DNA of 64,000 nucleotides from Isoetes taiwanensis (Eukaryota; Streptophyta; Lycopodiopsida; Isoetales; Isoetaceae). The position numbers were made by a program, and so were the translations under genes. The DNA lies in contig JAJEKV010000021.1 in assembly GCA_021234155.1 (NCBI GenBank), positions 18,151,710-18,215,709 on the forward strand. The letters are read 5' to 3'. The notes beneath the pieces were generated by a model, which searched no databases, was not told the DNA's origin, and was given only the letters and a program-made list of their open reading frames with translations. How positions within the stretch are numbered: position 1 is the first letter of the stretch; each line of letters begins with the position of its first letter. Shown piece by piece: positions 46,640-58,344 of this stretch.

Positions 46640-49114
46640 TTCCTTGTAGGCTTTTGGCTTAGACCAACAGTCTGCAGCAAGGTTCCATCTATGGAGTAGT
46701 TTCGACCCAAGTTGAGTCAAGCGGCCACAACCTACTGTGGCGAATTGTTTATGAAGAAAAAGCAATGATCATAGAGAAAAAGCAGAGTAGCAGCTGGGGC
46801 AGATGCGTCTGGAGCTTCTCAATAAAACATGATAGAAGGCAGCGGATTTGGCATATGTAGCTCTAAAGGAAGGCCCTGCTCTGACGATCTTCTTTTTAGC
46901 TCTTGGTGATGGGCATAATAGGCTCACTTTCTGATTTCGTATGGAAACAAAACAGAAGTGCTCCTTATTCCTGACATACAATTTCATGATTTGATGTGTC
47001 ATGAACTGGGCAGGTGCTTTATCTATGGAGTAGATTTACAGAAGCAATATTGCTGTTCTTGGGCTTCACGTCTCAGCCCATCTATTAGTCAACTATTGTA
47101 TTCCAGAGTTAGACCTAAAGAGGTCTTACTTAGATCGAATTGTTCTGTCTTGCCACTACGAACTGTTTTGCCACTACGAACTGTTTTGCCACTATGAAAA
47201 TTGAGATAGCCTGAAAGAGGGTTTCAAACTGAGGTGTTACAGGGTTGCTGGGAGTCCAATCCGGTATGTTCTTCATGCACAACTGTGAAGGCAACTATTT
47301 TGTTTTCGCATTAGTTATAATGTCATCTATTTGTATTGGTATAAGGAATAAGGGGCACTTCTATTTTGATAGTATGGAAACAAAACAGAAGTGCTCCTTA
47401 TTCCTAACATACTCGACCGACAAATCTGCTATCAGGGCCATAGCAATCAAAGTAAGTAAAATGTATATTCCAGAATTTGAGTTTTTATAACTTACAAATT
47501 AATAGATTTATGTGATTTTTGTGCAGAGATTGAATGAAGAGGGCGGAAGAAGGTTTATGTATTCCAATGGGAGCAGCATAAAGCAAGGCAATTAGTGTTA
47601 TCTGTGCTGGGATTTACTGTCAACGTGGCTTTCACAGGGATGCTTTTGAGTGCAGAGGTACATGCTCACTGATAAAGTATTGACTCATAATCCGGTGCTC
47701 CAATGACATAAAGTATGAAGAAATTTGTGAATAGATTGTGTGAATCGCCCCTTTATGCATATTACTAAAGTTTTGGCAGTTTTGTTATAGACCAATATGA
47801 CAACCAAACTGAATGGTATTCTGACTTTTGGTTCTTATTTCTGTTGAGTTTGTTGATGATTTCAGAGGTTATGTTGTTGTGCAGGCAGCAAAATTTACAT
47901 ATGTGAAGCTGTGTCTTCTTCTATGTACCTGTTCTAGGTGCATGTGCAAGCTACCCATGATAGAAGGTCAACCTGTGATTTCTTTTTGAATAATCAGCAA
48001 ATTTCAATTGTGGGCAGATGCTTTGAACTTCATCACGAAATTCAGATTGTTTGGACCATCAAGAAATACCACTCTCGGTGACATGGTATAAATAATCCTT
48101 TACACTTTTGTGATATGAAAAGTTCTTACTGTGATATCTTACCATTGTCCAAGCACTGGGCATTAGTATTTTTAAAGGTGCAGAATAGCTGGAAAAACAC
48201 CAACTTTTTTTTATTTGTTTCTCGAAAATGGTGAAGATGACATAGTGCAAGTATATCAACAGTAGAGGCTCTGCTAGAACTCAAAGCTGGCACCTATATA
48301 TTCTTCATTTCCTTGGCTCTATGCCCGAGAAGAACGTGGCTTCCAAGCTCTTGAAATTTGTTCTGCACCCTCTTATCACATTGTGAGATTGGCTGGCCCA
48401 AAAGCTCTATCAAACTTTTCATTTTGGGGGCCATATAGCAACGTTTCCTGGCAAAACCCATCTGCATAGGTATGTTCTCTAAAGTTTTTATTGTTATTTG
48501 TAATTTAAAGGTGTTCTATTATTTGTTGTGAATTTAAATACTATCTAGATATTTCTGCGGTGTGGTGATTACTGTGGTTATACTCCACCATTTATGTGAT
48601 GAAGTAGAGAAACATTTTAATCGCAATGTTCAAACATGCAAGACACCAACAGATTTTTGAAATGCATTTAAGTTCTAGGTGCTACAATATTACCGAAGGT
48701 CTTAGAAATCCATCTATCGCAGTGCACACCACAAAATATACTTAAAAATACAAATAAAATGGCAGCATATTTTGGCATTATTTTCAAGACGTGTATCTCT
48801 TTTGTAGCAGGATGTTCGAAACATGCTTCTAATGCACATGAAGAAATAGATTAAGATTGGACTTTCCAAGCATTCAATTTTACTTACCCTTGAATGATGG
48901 TTGCGTATGATATTGTGGCTAGGGTATTTCTCTTGGTTAAGAGGTATATATTGGTTTATTTACGGTGAAGGCAAGGACTAAGCTTTCTATGTTTTATGCT
49001 ACCTTCATGTTGTATGTGCTATTCACAAGGCTTCGGATTTGTTGGCATAATTCAAACTTTACATACAGATAAGGCGTTTGTCATTGTACTCATTGTACCC
49101 GATACACCATCAGC
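46640..49114. other. No gene recognised; local repeats
   Basis: Contains a 40-bp direct repeat (46939-46978 and 47372-47411, GTATGGAAACAAAACAGAAG...) and three copies of TTTTGCCACTACGAACTG near 47150-47200. A few intron-like borders occur, but no protein domain was found. Confidence 0.4.
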
Positions 49115-49370
49115 ATGTGCATTGGGACCTCTTAGAGCTACTACTTGAATAAGACATTTATAAGTATTTTATGGAGGGGAAACTTATGTATTGGGATGAG
49201 CATGTCATGTGATACATGCAATTGAACATGGTTTTGAACAGAACATGTGCATTGGGACCTCTTAGAGCTACTATTACTTGAATAAGACATTTATAAGTAT
49301 TTTATGGAGGGGAAACTTATGTATGGGATGAACATGTCATGTGATACATGCAATTGAACATGGTTTTGTA
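49115..49370. repeat. Tandem duplication, 130-bp period
   Basis: Two adjacent copies begin ATGTGCATTGGGACCTCTTA at 49115 and 49245 and are nearly identical, differing by small indels (ACTACTT / ACTATTACTT). Confidence 0.85.
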
Positions 49371-49609
49371 GAATAATTAAATGACAAAACATCTCTGAAT
49401 AGTCCTAAGGAATATTTTGCTTCAAAAATTATATATTTGGATGTTTCTTACAAGTGATCATCATCTCTATGCTTTTGGAAACTCATAATCCAACAATTTG
49501 ATGAAATCAGCGCAATGGACGCAAAATATGTAGCTTATTAAATATTTTATATGTGCATGTTCACGATGGAGACAAAACATGTAGGTTATTAATTATCTAT
49601 GTAAACATG

Positions 49610-50285
49610 CACACGGATAGAGTCCCCTTTAACACTAAACATCCATTTGGGCAAAATGCACGCATAACTATACAACAATGATAATGCACGGATAGAGTCC
49701 CTTTAACTCTAGACATCCACTTTGGCAAAATGTGTGCATCATCTGAGGGCTATACAACAATGATAACATAGCTTAAAATTTTGACATCAACTAAAGATGA
49801 TTAGAAGTCCTTAGTCAAGATAATCTTTTTCATTAAAGTTAAAGGCGTTTATAGACGAAATTGTTGCCCATTTTCTTTAGACAACCTTAAAACATGCTAA
49901 TACATAACACCTTACATCTATAGATTATGATCATCGCACTTTAATGCCAAGGGCCTAACACAAGTTTATTAAAACTTTCTCTTTTGTGTACTTCTTTTTG
50001 AGATGATGATACATAGTATCATGATACTGAGCACTTGGTCTTAGCACATTTTATTGCTAGACCAATGGAACTGCTTGCAATTTAAGCAGAAATATAAGGA
50101 AAACATAATTTATCCTCTCTTTTTCTTACTGGTGGAATGCCTGATTTCACCCCTTAGCACATTTTATTTGCTAGAACAATGAAACTGCTTGCAATTTAAG
50201 AAGAAGACATAACTCATCCTCTCTATTTCTTATTAATCCAATTTGCACAACAGAATGCTTGATTTCACCTCTTTGATTTTCCAAC
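49610..50285. repeat. Two further local duplications
   Basis: CACGGATAGAGTCCC...ACATCCA occurs at about 49612 and 49688. A roughly 115-bp unit with AACTGCTTGCAATTTAAG and CATCCTCTCT-like segments occurs twice between 50041 and 50285. Both are diverged copies without ORFs. Confidence 0.65.
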
Positions 50286-51258
50286 TTATGCCCAGCAACA
50301 CTGGGCACCGTAACTAGTACAAGTATAATGTTCGTATGATACGAATATCCGTATGGTCGTCACAATATGACTCGAGCACCCATCCTTATAATGTACGAAA
50401 GCCCTGCCACAGTGTCTTCGACATCTAACTGGAACGCTCGTCGTTATCTGGCGACACCTCCATGTCAATGAGAATTCCGGCTGAATTGCTTGTCAGTAGG
50501 CACATGGGCACATGAACTTAACATGTGTATCAATTCGCCCAACACCAACAATGCAAATCCTTCAACACACACTAGTGGTACTTCAAAGCCCTCCAATAGC
50601 CTGCATACAAAGGCTCATTGAGTACTTGCTATTACCTAGATTTAAGCTCGAGCTATCAGATGCCCTTTGACTAGCATGAAAGAAATTGCTCTTCCAATGT
50701 TATCGACAAACAATTTTAAGTTTAATGTCCGGTCTTAATATAAACACTTGTACAAAATACACACTCTTCTTTCTTGTATCCTAATTTCCTTCTCTTACCT
50801 TTGTCCACACTAGCTTCATGAAATACAAATCAAATAATTGCCACAAACAAAGAATGCAGAGGGGCAGAACGTAGTAATGATCTATTGATAATTTCCCTCC
50901 CAAGGCCAATTCTACAACCAATCCAAACCATTTCCCAAGCTTGCCTTACTACTAATTTTTGAATTTTTATTTCTTTTTTAAATTAAGAAAACAACATCTC
51001 CCATAAAACACCAAAACAAAACGTTTCAATTTTTTTCATTATATAGATAGCATATATATATCATCAAAGTTCTTTAGTGGAAGGAAACGTGTCATAATCC
51101 TCTCTCAAACAAACACTTTCATTCATATCTATAGAACTTCCAATATAAAGCAACGTAACTAAAGCGCAACAACAAAAAAAAACCCTTCCACAAAAGGTTT
51201 TTATGTTGAAACAGAAAAAAGAAAAGAAAACAAATAAGCATATAGCTAAACTCTCTTC
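50286..51258. other. No gene recognised
   Basis: AT-rich region downstream of the ankyrin gene's 3' end. Its first part may include that gene's 3' untranslated region. Confidence 0.45.
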
Positions 51259-53579
51259 TTATGTTGTTACCGCTGGTGCTGGTGCTGCTGCTGGCGCTGG
51301 CATCAGCTGTGGTGGGCCTGCTGCTTGTGATGATGATGCTAATGATGTTACTATTGTTTTTTCTTCTTGCGAATCAAGGCCATCTTCCCAAGGTAACAAG
51401 GGGTGCCGCCGCCCCACTTTATATGTTATTTCAGCACGATGAGCTTGTTCTCGAGAACTCATTCCGAGATTTTGCATCCTTCCATTGTTATTGTGATGAC
51501 TGTCATCCGCGTTGGCATCGCGACGAGGATCGCATGAGCTTTTTACTAGATGTCGAAATATTTTACACCATCGAGGCTTTAACATAGAAAGCCGAAAGAA
51601 AAACCAGCCCAAAAAGTAGAGACAAAGTAAAACCCCAATGTAGATGAGCCTTTGCTCTGTTTGATTAAGGAAGGTAATATTGCGAAGCCAGCTGCTAGAA
51701 ACGCGCCTAAAACACAAACGATAGAGAGTGCCATCAAAACAGCTGCTTTAATCAAGCCACTTCTAATGATGGGGATAGCTTTAGTAATATACATCTCAGA
51801 CATTGGAATGATTGTGCCGACACTTGCGACCACAGTGGCAACTGCAAAAAAGAATGAAAAGCTGTCTAAAAACCAAAATGTGCGCACAGCTAAGCGTTGA
51901 GAATAGGTTCGGGGTTTATCATCCAAAGGTGGTTGAAGCCATCCTGTGAACGTGACGCCAGCAATCAATGCAGCACCAACTAAAATTGCATTTGCTGCAT
52001 CAACAAATATTTGGCGATCTTGATACAATCGATCCAACCAAGACTGGACATCTTTTGCTTGCATAACTTTTTTGATGATATCTGCATTACCCCTTTCTAT
52101 GGCATAGTGCAATGCAGTTTTGCCAAACTTGTCTTCTTGACTTGCATTGATTGCTTTGCTAAAAACTGCTTCGTTAAACAATGTATCTATGGCCTCCTTT
52201 TGACCTAATATTGCTGCCCAATGCAAAGGAGTCCTTCCTGTATTTTCTTCTTTTTCGTTCATTTTGTCCCCTCATCATATTCTGAGATGAGTTTGGCAAT
52301 CCCTTCCTCTCTCAGATACAAAGCTGTCCAAATGAGCGGCATCTTTGCTAATAAGTAAATCTTCTCCTGATAGTTGTTGGGTCTGACGTTTCAGCTTAGA
52401 GTCCATTGCAGGCAGCCCATTTAGACTTTTTTTTAGACGTTGAACTAGCAACAAGTCGTTAGTCAATGTTGCTTTCTGTTCCGAGTCCCATTTTCTGACC
52501 CATGCGAACCATTCTGTGCGACTGAAACCAGCCTCTAGAAGTTGTTTTGCAAACTCGATGTGTTGACTAGTTATAGCAACGCTCAAAGGTGTGCACCCCT
52601 TTTTATCTTTTGCATTCAAATCTGCGTTGCTATCTTTAAGCTGTGGTATAACTTGACAATTCCCCTCTCTTGCAGCCCAATGCATAGGCGTTTTATCCTC
52701 ATGATCTTTGCTATTTACCAGATCTTTTATCTGCTCTTCAGTGCCATAGGCAAAAAAAACAGTGCTTTTAATCTTGTCAACTATCCACTCCACATTCTCC
52801 TTTTTAGCATATGCAGCTATATAGTGAAGAAGAGTGACCCCATTTGTTTTTCTGGTTATTAAATCACGAGCATTTTGAACAACCTCTTCTTTTTCTAGAT
52901 CAGCATCTTTTTTTTTCAAGACCTCACAAATGCATGCAATAGCCTCTGCACGATTCGTTGTATTGAGCACATCTAATGGCAACTCTTTTCTGTTATTAGC
53001 TGCCCAGATATTTGCCCTCTTTTCCACCAGAATTTTGATCACATCTTTGCTTCCATGTCTTGCAGCCCAATGTAGGGGTGTATTACCCCATTTATCTATA
53101 GCTGCAACAGATGCATCCCTTGACAACAACCAAACAACGGTCTTGTCATGGCCATTCCATGAAGCATAATGCAATGCTGTCAATCCATTTTTGACATTTG
53201 CTACATCAACATTTCCCGTCTCCTCTAATCCATTTTCTATAGTCTCCTTCCCCTTCCCCTTCCCCTTCTCCTTCTCCTTCTCCTTCCCCTCCAATAATAT
53301 TTTCATAATTTCTGTATGACCACCTCTAGCCCCATAATGGAAGGGTATTGCACCAAATTTATCAGCAGCATCCTTCTTAGCTTTGATTTCTAGAAGAAAA
53401 TTCAAGGCACCTACTCCGCCCTTACCAGCAGCAAAATGCAAGGGGGTAAGATTCTTTTTGTTTCGGCAATCCACATTGCGTCGTCCCTCAGGGGCCTTTT
53501 CCCATAATAGCTGAAGAATGTTATCTCTGCCACTATATGCAGCTAGGTGCAGACACGTATCTCCTTCATGATCACCCTC
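51259..53579 (-). pseudogene. Ankyrin-PGG membrane protein (ACD6-like), main part
   Basis: This continues the N-terminal piece at 58345-58561, from which it is cut off by a copia element. From 53579 the minus strand encodes a long run of ankyrin repeats (HEGDTCLHLAAYSGR, NLTPLHFAAGKGG, NGLTALHYASWNGH, GNTPLHWAARHG, DKTPMHWAAREGN). One repeat is interrupted by a Lys/Glu/Gly tract (KEKEKEKGKGKGKE) from a CTTCCC/CTTCTC microsatellite. After frame changes near 52290-52262 come two more repeats and the PGG domain: DAANAILVGAALIAGVTFTG, three membrane helices and, after another frame change near 51650, a fourth (YIGVLLCLYFLGWFFFRL), with a tail to 51259. ACD6-type proteins sit in the plasma membrane or ER and act in salicylate defence signalling; the role here is inferred. 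Confidence 0.82.
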
Positions 53580-53584
53580 GAGGA

Positions 53585-53807
53585 TGATAAAACATGCAAC
53601 AGGAATAAAGCAAACACAAGTGAACTGATAGCACAAAGCAGAATAAGACGCACAAGAACTGGTGATTGTTCCATTGATCAGATGTGGTACTTATACACTT
53701 GTCATAATAGATAGGTACATCAACCAAAACGGTAAGTACCAACTTCCTATAATCAGTCACCAACTTCCCATGATTACAGGCGTAAACTTCTTAGATTACA
53801 TAAATCA
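53585..53807 (-). repeat. 3' LTR of copia element
   Basis: 223 bp; on the minus strand it opens TGATTTATGTAATCTAAG and closes CATGTTTTATCA. It matches the 5' LTR at all but about one position. The short ORFs across it and the neighbouring gag ORF share the same LTR-derived residues and are not separate genes. Confidence 0.95.
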
Positions 53808-53820
53808 ACACCCCTACTTA
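53808..53820 (-). promoter_or_regulatory. Polypurine-like tract of copia
   Basis: Minus-strand TAAGTAGGGGTGT directly abuts the 3' LTR, where the plus-strand primer of LTR elements lies. It is short and not purely purine. Confidence 0.5.
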
Positions 53821-53928
53821 AGATAAGAAGTTTACTCAAAAATTAACCCCTCTTGAAACAAATGCTTTGAAATAAACGAAGGTCTTCAAAGGCGCAACAA
53901 GTGTCAATTTGAAAATTCGGTGACTCAA

Positions 53929-56900
53929 TCATCTTGAAAATCTTTGGAACTTTGGTCTTCCCAATGCTTTGGTCATAATATCTGCAGCCATATCTGCTGT
54001 TGGACAGAAATCTAGCTTGAGCATTCCTTTTTCAATCACGTCTCGAATGAAATGATATTTGATATCCACGTGTTTCATTCGTTTATGATCAACTGGATCA
54101 TTTGCTATGCATATTGCTCCCTGGTTATCAACTTTGACAATCATACCTTGGGTCTTTTGAATTTGTAACTCCAATGCCAGGCGCTGCATCCACAATCCTT
54201 CATTGAAAGCATTGCCAATAGCATAGTATTCTGCTTCTGTGGAAGACTGAGCCACACATTTTTGTTTGCAACTGCTCCAACTTACAGGTCCTCCCCCCAT
54301 CATGAAAACAAAACCAGAAGTTGATTTTCTGTCAGATGATCCAGCCCAATCTGAATCAGAATAGCCAATAGGCAGTGTGTCATCTCGTGAGCAATAATGG
54401 ATGCCAAGTTTCAGGGTACCAGCCACATATCTAAGGCAACGTTTGAGGGAGCAGCAATGGGTCTGTTTCGGATCATTAGAAAATTGACTGAGTTTTGAGA
54501 TGGCAAGAGATAAGTCCGGTCGGGTGGCAAGAGCAGCAAAATTTAATGTTCCAATGATGTTTATGTACTGCTCACGAATAGGCAGAAAATTTGGAGAGCA
54601 AACTGGGTCATCAGGATGGAGAATAACACCATGTTCAAGTGGGGTAAGCACTGGATTACAGGAAAGCATGTCAAGTCGAAAGAGCAAGTCTGTCAGATAT
54701 TTTTCTTGATGCAAAAACATGGAACCAGCTGATTGGTCATAATGGATTTGGAGGCCAAGGAAATGATGAATTTTACCTAAGTCCTTCATTCGAAACTGAG
54801 AACAAAGGCTCTGTTTGAGTTGGGCCAGGTCATCTGGATTTTCTGCAACAAGGAGGAGGTCATCTACATAGCACAGTACAAGAAGAACTTGAGGAGCAAA
54901 AAGGTAATAGACACTAGGATCTGCCACACTTTGAGTGAATTTCAGAGAAATAAGGGTGTTGTGAAGTTTCAGATACCATGTTCTTGAAGCTTGACGAAGT
55001 CCATAAATTGCTTTATGAAGATGACACACCATATTGGCTCCCTGCAGAAATCCTTCTGGTTGTTCTAGCAAGACATTTTCCTGTAAATCTCCATGAAGGA
55101 AAGCGTTAGCAACATCCATCTGATGTATACTCCAATGTCGCTGACTGGCATATGCCAATATGAGACGAATGGAAGTGAGTCGAACCACGGGAGCAAATGT
55201 CCTGTCAAAATCAATTCCAGGGATCTGGGCAAAACCTCGAGCCACAAGCCGAGCTTTAAATCTGTCCACAGTTCCATCAGCTTTATATTTAATTTTATAA
55301 ATCCACCTGGAACCAATTACTGAACGATCTGATGGACGGGGAACCAAGGTCCATGTTCCTGCTTGGTGAATTGAATCCAATTCGTCTTGCATGGCATGAA
55401 GCCAGCGTTCTTTCTCTGCACTGTTAATAGCTTCAGAATATGTTTGAGGCTCAAGGATATAGTCAGATGCTTGTAGAGCATAATCTGCTAGCCATGCTGG
55501 AGGTCTCCTGTTACGAGCAGGGTGTACATAAGGAACAGGGTCTGGAATGAGTGAATCTGGTTCCAAGCTGGTTTCTGGAGTTGGAACAGTTGGTATGGTC
55601 TCTGAAGTAGTGTGAGTAGATGGTACAGGTGTATTAGGTGAAGCATCAACAGTGGATTCTGGAGTGCAAGGAGCAGGAGGAGCAGATGGTGCAGGGGCAA
55701 TGGATGGAATGTCATCAGAGTCCTCAAGCAAGATAAATGTGGTAACAGGCTTTTTGTCAGAGGGAAAACATGGTTCAGATTCATTGAAGGAGGCATGCTT
55801 GGAAATGACTAATTTCTGAGTCTCCAGATCGAAGAAGCGATATGCCTTTTGATGCATGGAATATCCTAGGAACATGGCAGGGCGTGTTTGCACAGAAAAT
55901 TTGGAAGATGGATGTTGTAGCTTAATGAAAGCTCTACAGCCAAAAACTTTCAAATGAGTAAGCTGCACAGGAGCATTAGACCATACCTGCTCAGGAATCT
56001 CATTGTCAATTGCAGAATGAGGTGCTCGGTTGAGAAGATAACTTGCTGTTAGAATGGCTTCTCCCCAGAATCGGGCTGGAACATTCATTGAAATCATGAG
56101 AGTTCTGGCCATTTCAATCAGACTTCTGTTTGCACGCTCAGCTCTCCCATTTTGTTCTGGAGTATAAGGTGCAGACAATTGATGTGTGATCCCATGATGA
56201 AGAAGAAACTCCAAAAATTTTCCAGAGTTGAACTCGCCTCCATTATCTGATCTCAAGTGCTGAATAAGATCTCCAGTGGACCTTTCTATCATGGTTTTGA
56301 AGTTAACAAAGTGATCAAAGCATTGACTTTTGCGCTGCAACAGATACACAAACAACTTTCTGGAAAAATCATCTAGAAAGATGAGAAAATATTGGCAACC
56401 TGTGAAGGTGGGAGGCTGAATAGGACCACAAATATCTGTATGAATCAAGGCCAAGCGTCGGGAAGCACGAGAAACAGATAGTTGAAAGGAAGATCGAGTG
56501 ATCTTACCTTGTAGACAAGCATTGCATGCTTTCGAAGTTGCTGAATGTGCTTTTAGCAGGCCAACCTTGATCATGATCTCAATCCTGTGAGTGGAGATGT
56601 GTCCAAGACGATGATGCCAAAGTGTTTGAGCTGTCGGAATCTCAGAAATGCAATTTGCATGCTCAGAGCTCAGGAGAAGTTGGTATAGATTTCCACAGCG
56701 TCGGCCTTGGAGAATGATCTTCTGAGTATGATCTATGATATCACATGAATACTTTGAAAAAGATACCTTGAAGCCTCGATCTGTAAGCTTGCTTACTGAA
56801 ATAAGATTTTTGTGAAGCCCTGGCACATGAAGAACTTCCCGAATCAATCTTGACGCATTGCCAACAACAACGCGTGCAGTACCTGAAGCAATTGCTTCTT

Positions 56901-57123
56901 GAGTATGAGAGTCTCCCATTTGAACAAGTTTGGGAGTAGCAAGTTGGTTATAAGTAACAAACGAGCCCCGATCAGAAGTCATGTGACTTGTGGCTCCTGA
57001 ATCCAGATACCAAAAGGAAGAATCACTTGGAATATCTTCGATGACAGCAAATAAATATTCTGTAACCTCTGTGGCAATCATGCCTTGTTCAGGAATTTCA
57101 GCATTTTTGGGCTCATCCTCCAC
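53929..57123 (-). CDS. Copia pol: protease, integrase, RT, RNase H
   Basis: An uninterrupted ORF of about 1064 residues. Domains in order: aspartic protease with WYLDSGATSHMTSD (near residue 40); integrase zinc region (HHRLGHIS...CNACLQGK) and catalytic core with DDFSRKLF, SDNGGEF and TPEQNGRAERANR; RT beginning KARLVARGFAQIPGIDFDRT with VLCYVDDLLLV (YVDD); RNase H with GYSDSDWAGSSDRKSTSGF and KVDNQGA. All catalytic residues visible are intact. The frame differs from gag, which ends at 57115 just inside its start; copia elements usually have one gag-pol ORF, so a one-base shift at the junction is likely. It processes, copies and integrates the element. High integrity fits the near-identical LTRs. 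Confidence 0.93.
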   Translation of the reverse strand: MEDEPKNAEIPEQGMIATEVTEYLFAVIEDIPSDSSFWYLDSGATSHMTSDRGSFVTYNQLATPKLVQMGDSHTQEAIASGTARVVVGNASRLIREVLHVPGLHKNLISVSKLTDRGFKVSFSKYSCDIIDHTQKIILQGRRCGNLYQLLLSSEHANCISEIPTAQTLWHHRLGHISTHRIEIMIKVGLLKAHSATSKACNACLQGKITRSSFQLSVSRASRRLALIHTDICGPIQPPTFTGCQYFLIFLDDFSRKLFVYLLQRKSQCFDHFVNFKTMIERSTGDLIQHLRSDNGGEFNSGKFLEFLLHHGITHQLSAPYTPEQNGRAERANRSLIEMARTLMISMNVPARFWGEAILTASYLLNRAPHSAIDNEIPEQVWSNAPVQLTHLKVFGCRAFIKLQHPSSKFSVQTRPAMFLGYSMHQKAYRFFDLETQKLVISKHASFNESEPCFPSDKKPVTTFILLEDSDDIPSIAPAPSAPPAPCTPESTVDASPNTPVPSTHTTSETIPTVPTPETSLEPDSLIPDPVPYVHPARNRRPPAWLADYALQASDYILEPQTYSEAINSAEKERWLHAMQDELDSIHQAGTWTLVPRPSDRSVIGSRWIYKIKYKADGTVDRFKARLVARGFAQIPGIDFDRTFAPVVRLTSIRLILAYASQRHWSIHQMDVANAFLHGDLQENVLLEQPEGFLQGANMVCHLHKAIYGLRQASRTWYLKLHNTLISLKFTQSVADPSVYYLFAPQVLLVLCYVDDLLLVAENPDDLAQLKQSLCSQFRMKDLGKIHHFLGLQIHYDQSAGSMFLHQEKYLTDLLFRLDMLSCNPVLTPLEHGVILHPDDPVCSPNFLPIREQYINIIGTLNFAALATRPDLSLAISKLSQFSNDPKQTHCCSLKRCLRYVAGTLKLGIHYCSRDDTLPIGYSDSDWAGSSDRKSTSGFVFMMGGGPVSWSSCKQKCVAQSSTEAEYYAIGNAFNEGLWMQRLALELQIQKTQGMIVKVDNQGAICIANDPVDHKRMKHVDIKYHFIRDVIEKGMLKLDFCPTADMAADIMTKALGRPKFQRFSR

Positions 57124-57973
57124 AATGTGAGCTGTTGAACATCATTGATGATTTAGAGGCTGGTACAGGGGCAGCAGCTCTGCAATCTTTGGCCAAATGA
57201 CCATTTTTTTGACATCTGTAACATGTGATTTTTCTATCTTGTCGACCACGTCGAGCAGGCACTTTTGCAGAAGCAGATGAATTCGAACCTTTTGAAGAAT
57301 GATCTGTGAACATTACTGTATCTGAAACATTTGGGCGATTCTGCCGTTGGCGAACAACTTCAGCTTTGAGTCGGTCAAATGCCTTCTCAAAGGTGTAATC
57401 ATCAAGTCTGCCTTCCATGTTGACCACAATTCCTTCAAAAGAGGAAGGTAAACTATTGAGGAGCATGGAGACCTTTTCATCTTGAAACCTCGACCCCAAT
57501 GGCATGCAGCTCATCCAAGAGGTCTTTCATTTGGCATACGTGTTCCATGAAATCTCCACCTTCAAGCAACTGTAGGTTATACAGCTGTTTTCTGAGAGCC
57601 AGACGATTGCCTGCAAGATTAGATGCATAATGATTTATCAGAGTATTCCAAATCATGTATGCGACTTAGCTCCTTTGACAAAGGCGTCTTTGGTGTGTCT
57701 TCGTGATGGAGCAAATGATAAGGCGTGCCTTCCGTCTTTCTCAATAAAAGACATCGAAGAAGCATCTAATACAACTTCAACCGTGGCATCTTGAGGCTTT
57801 GGTGAAGTAGGAAGAGTTGAGGTGGAGGAAGCGTGATTGCTCACTATCTCCCAAAGCCCTTTATCTTCAAGGATCATTTGAATTCGCCATCGCCACATCC
57901 GGAAGTTTTTGCCATCAAACGTGGCACAAGCAAGCCATTCAAAATTTGATAAGGTAGGCGTTGCGGCATCCAT
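57113..57973 (-). pseudogene. Copia gag, frameshifted
   Basis: Likely start ATG at 57973 (MDAATPTLSNFEW), giving FDGKNFRMWRWRIQMILED, the usual copia gag opening. The frame closes at 57653 and the protein continues in another frame (YMIWNTLINHYASNLAGNRL, LRKQLYNLQLLEGG), then shifts again near 57500 (RFQDEKVSMLLNSLPSSFEG). It ends with the CCHC zinc knuckle CYRCQKNGHLAKDC and a stop. Two single-base shifts in an otherwise young element could be real damage or consensus error; the second is at a GGGG run. Gag forms the particle that packages element RNA. Confidence 0.8.
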
Positions 57974-58103
57974 CCTTAACAAAAAGCAGGCTGTCAAACA
58001 ATTGTTGTGAGTGATTGTCGAGCAAATGTCGACTAATCGGTGATGAAAACAATCTTTGGAAGAAAGTATAGCAAGAAGCGGCTTATGCTTTGGATCAGCG
58101 TCG

Positions 58104-58116
58104 TGGGCCCATAACC
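58104..58116 (-). promoter_or_regulatory. Copia primer-binding site (half initiator tRNA-Met type)
   Basis: Minus-strand GGTTATGGGCCCA starts at the first base after the 5' LTR. It is the sequence I recall from the Drosophila copia primer site, which pairs with the anticodon-loop half of initiator tRNA-Met rather than its 3' CCA end. The more common plant copia site, TGGTATCAGAGC, is absent. Confidence 0.7.
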
Positions 58117-58339
58117 TGATAAAACATGCAACAGGAATAAAGCAAACACAAGTGAACTGATAGCACAAAGCAGAATAAGACGCACAAGAACTGGTGATTG
58201 TTCCATTGATCAGATGTGGTACTTATACACTTGTCATAATAGATAGGTACATCAACCAAAACGGTAAGTACCAACTTCCTATAATCAGTCACCAACTTCC
58301 CATGATTACAGGCGTAAACTTCTTAGATTACATAAAACA
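58117..58339 (-). repeat. 5' LTR of copia element
   Basis: 223 bp, minus-strand TGTTTTATGTAATC to CATGTTTTATCA. It would carry the element promoter; no TATA box is assigned with confidence. Confidence 0.95.
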
Positions 58340-58344
58340 GAGGA

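Larger units (their letters stand above)
53585..58339 (-). mobile_element. Young Ty1/copia retrotransposon
   Basis: The element is 4755 bp on the minus strand, with 223-bp LTRs that differ visibly at one base (TGATTTATG versus TGTTTTATG at the LTR start). LTRs begin TG and end CA. The target duplication GAGGA lies at 53580-53584 and 58340-58344. A primer-binding site abuts the 5' LTR and a G-rich tract (AAGTAGGGGTGT) precedes the 3' LTR. It encodes gag and a 1064-codon pol ORF. LTR identity indicates very recent insertion. The target is the coding region of the ankyrin gene, same strand. Confidence 0.95.

Noticed and set aside
51261-51587. Plus-strand ORF opposite the ankyrin gene tail
   Set aside because: Antisense shadow of the Ala/Pro-rich C-terminus of the ankyrin-PGG gene.
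58095-58295. Small ORFs repeated at 53572-53763 and 58095-58295
   Set aside because: Both lie in the two LTRs of the copia element and are identical because the LTRs are.
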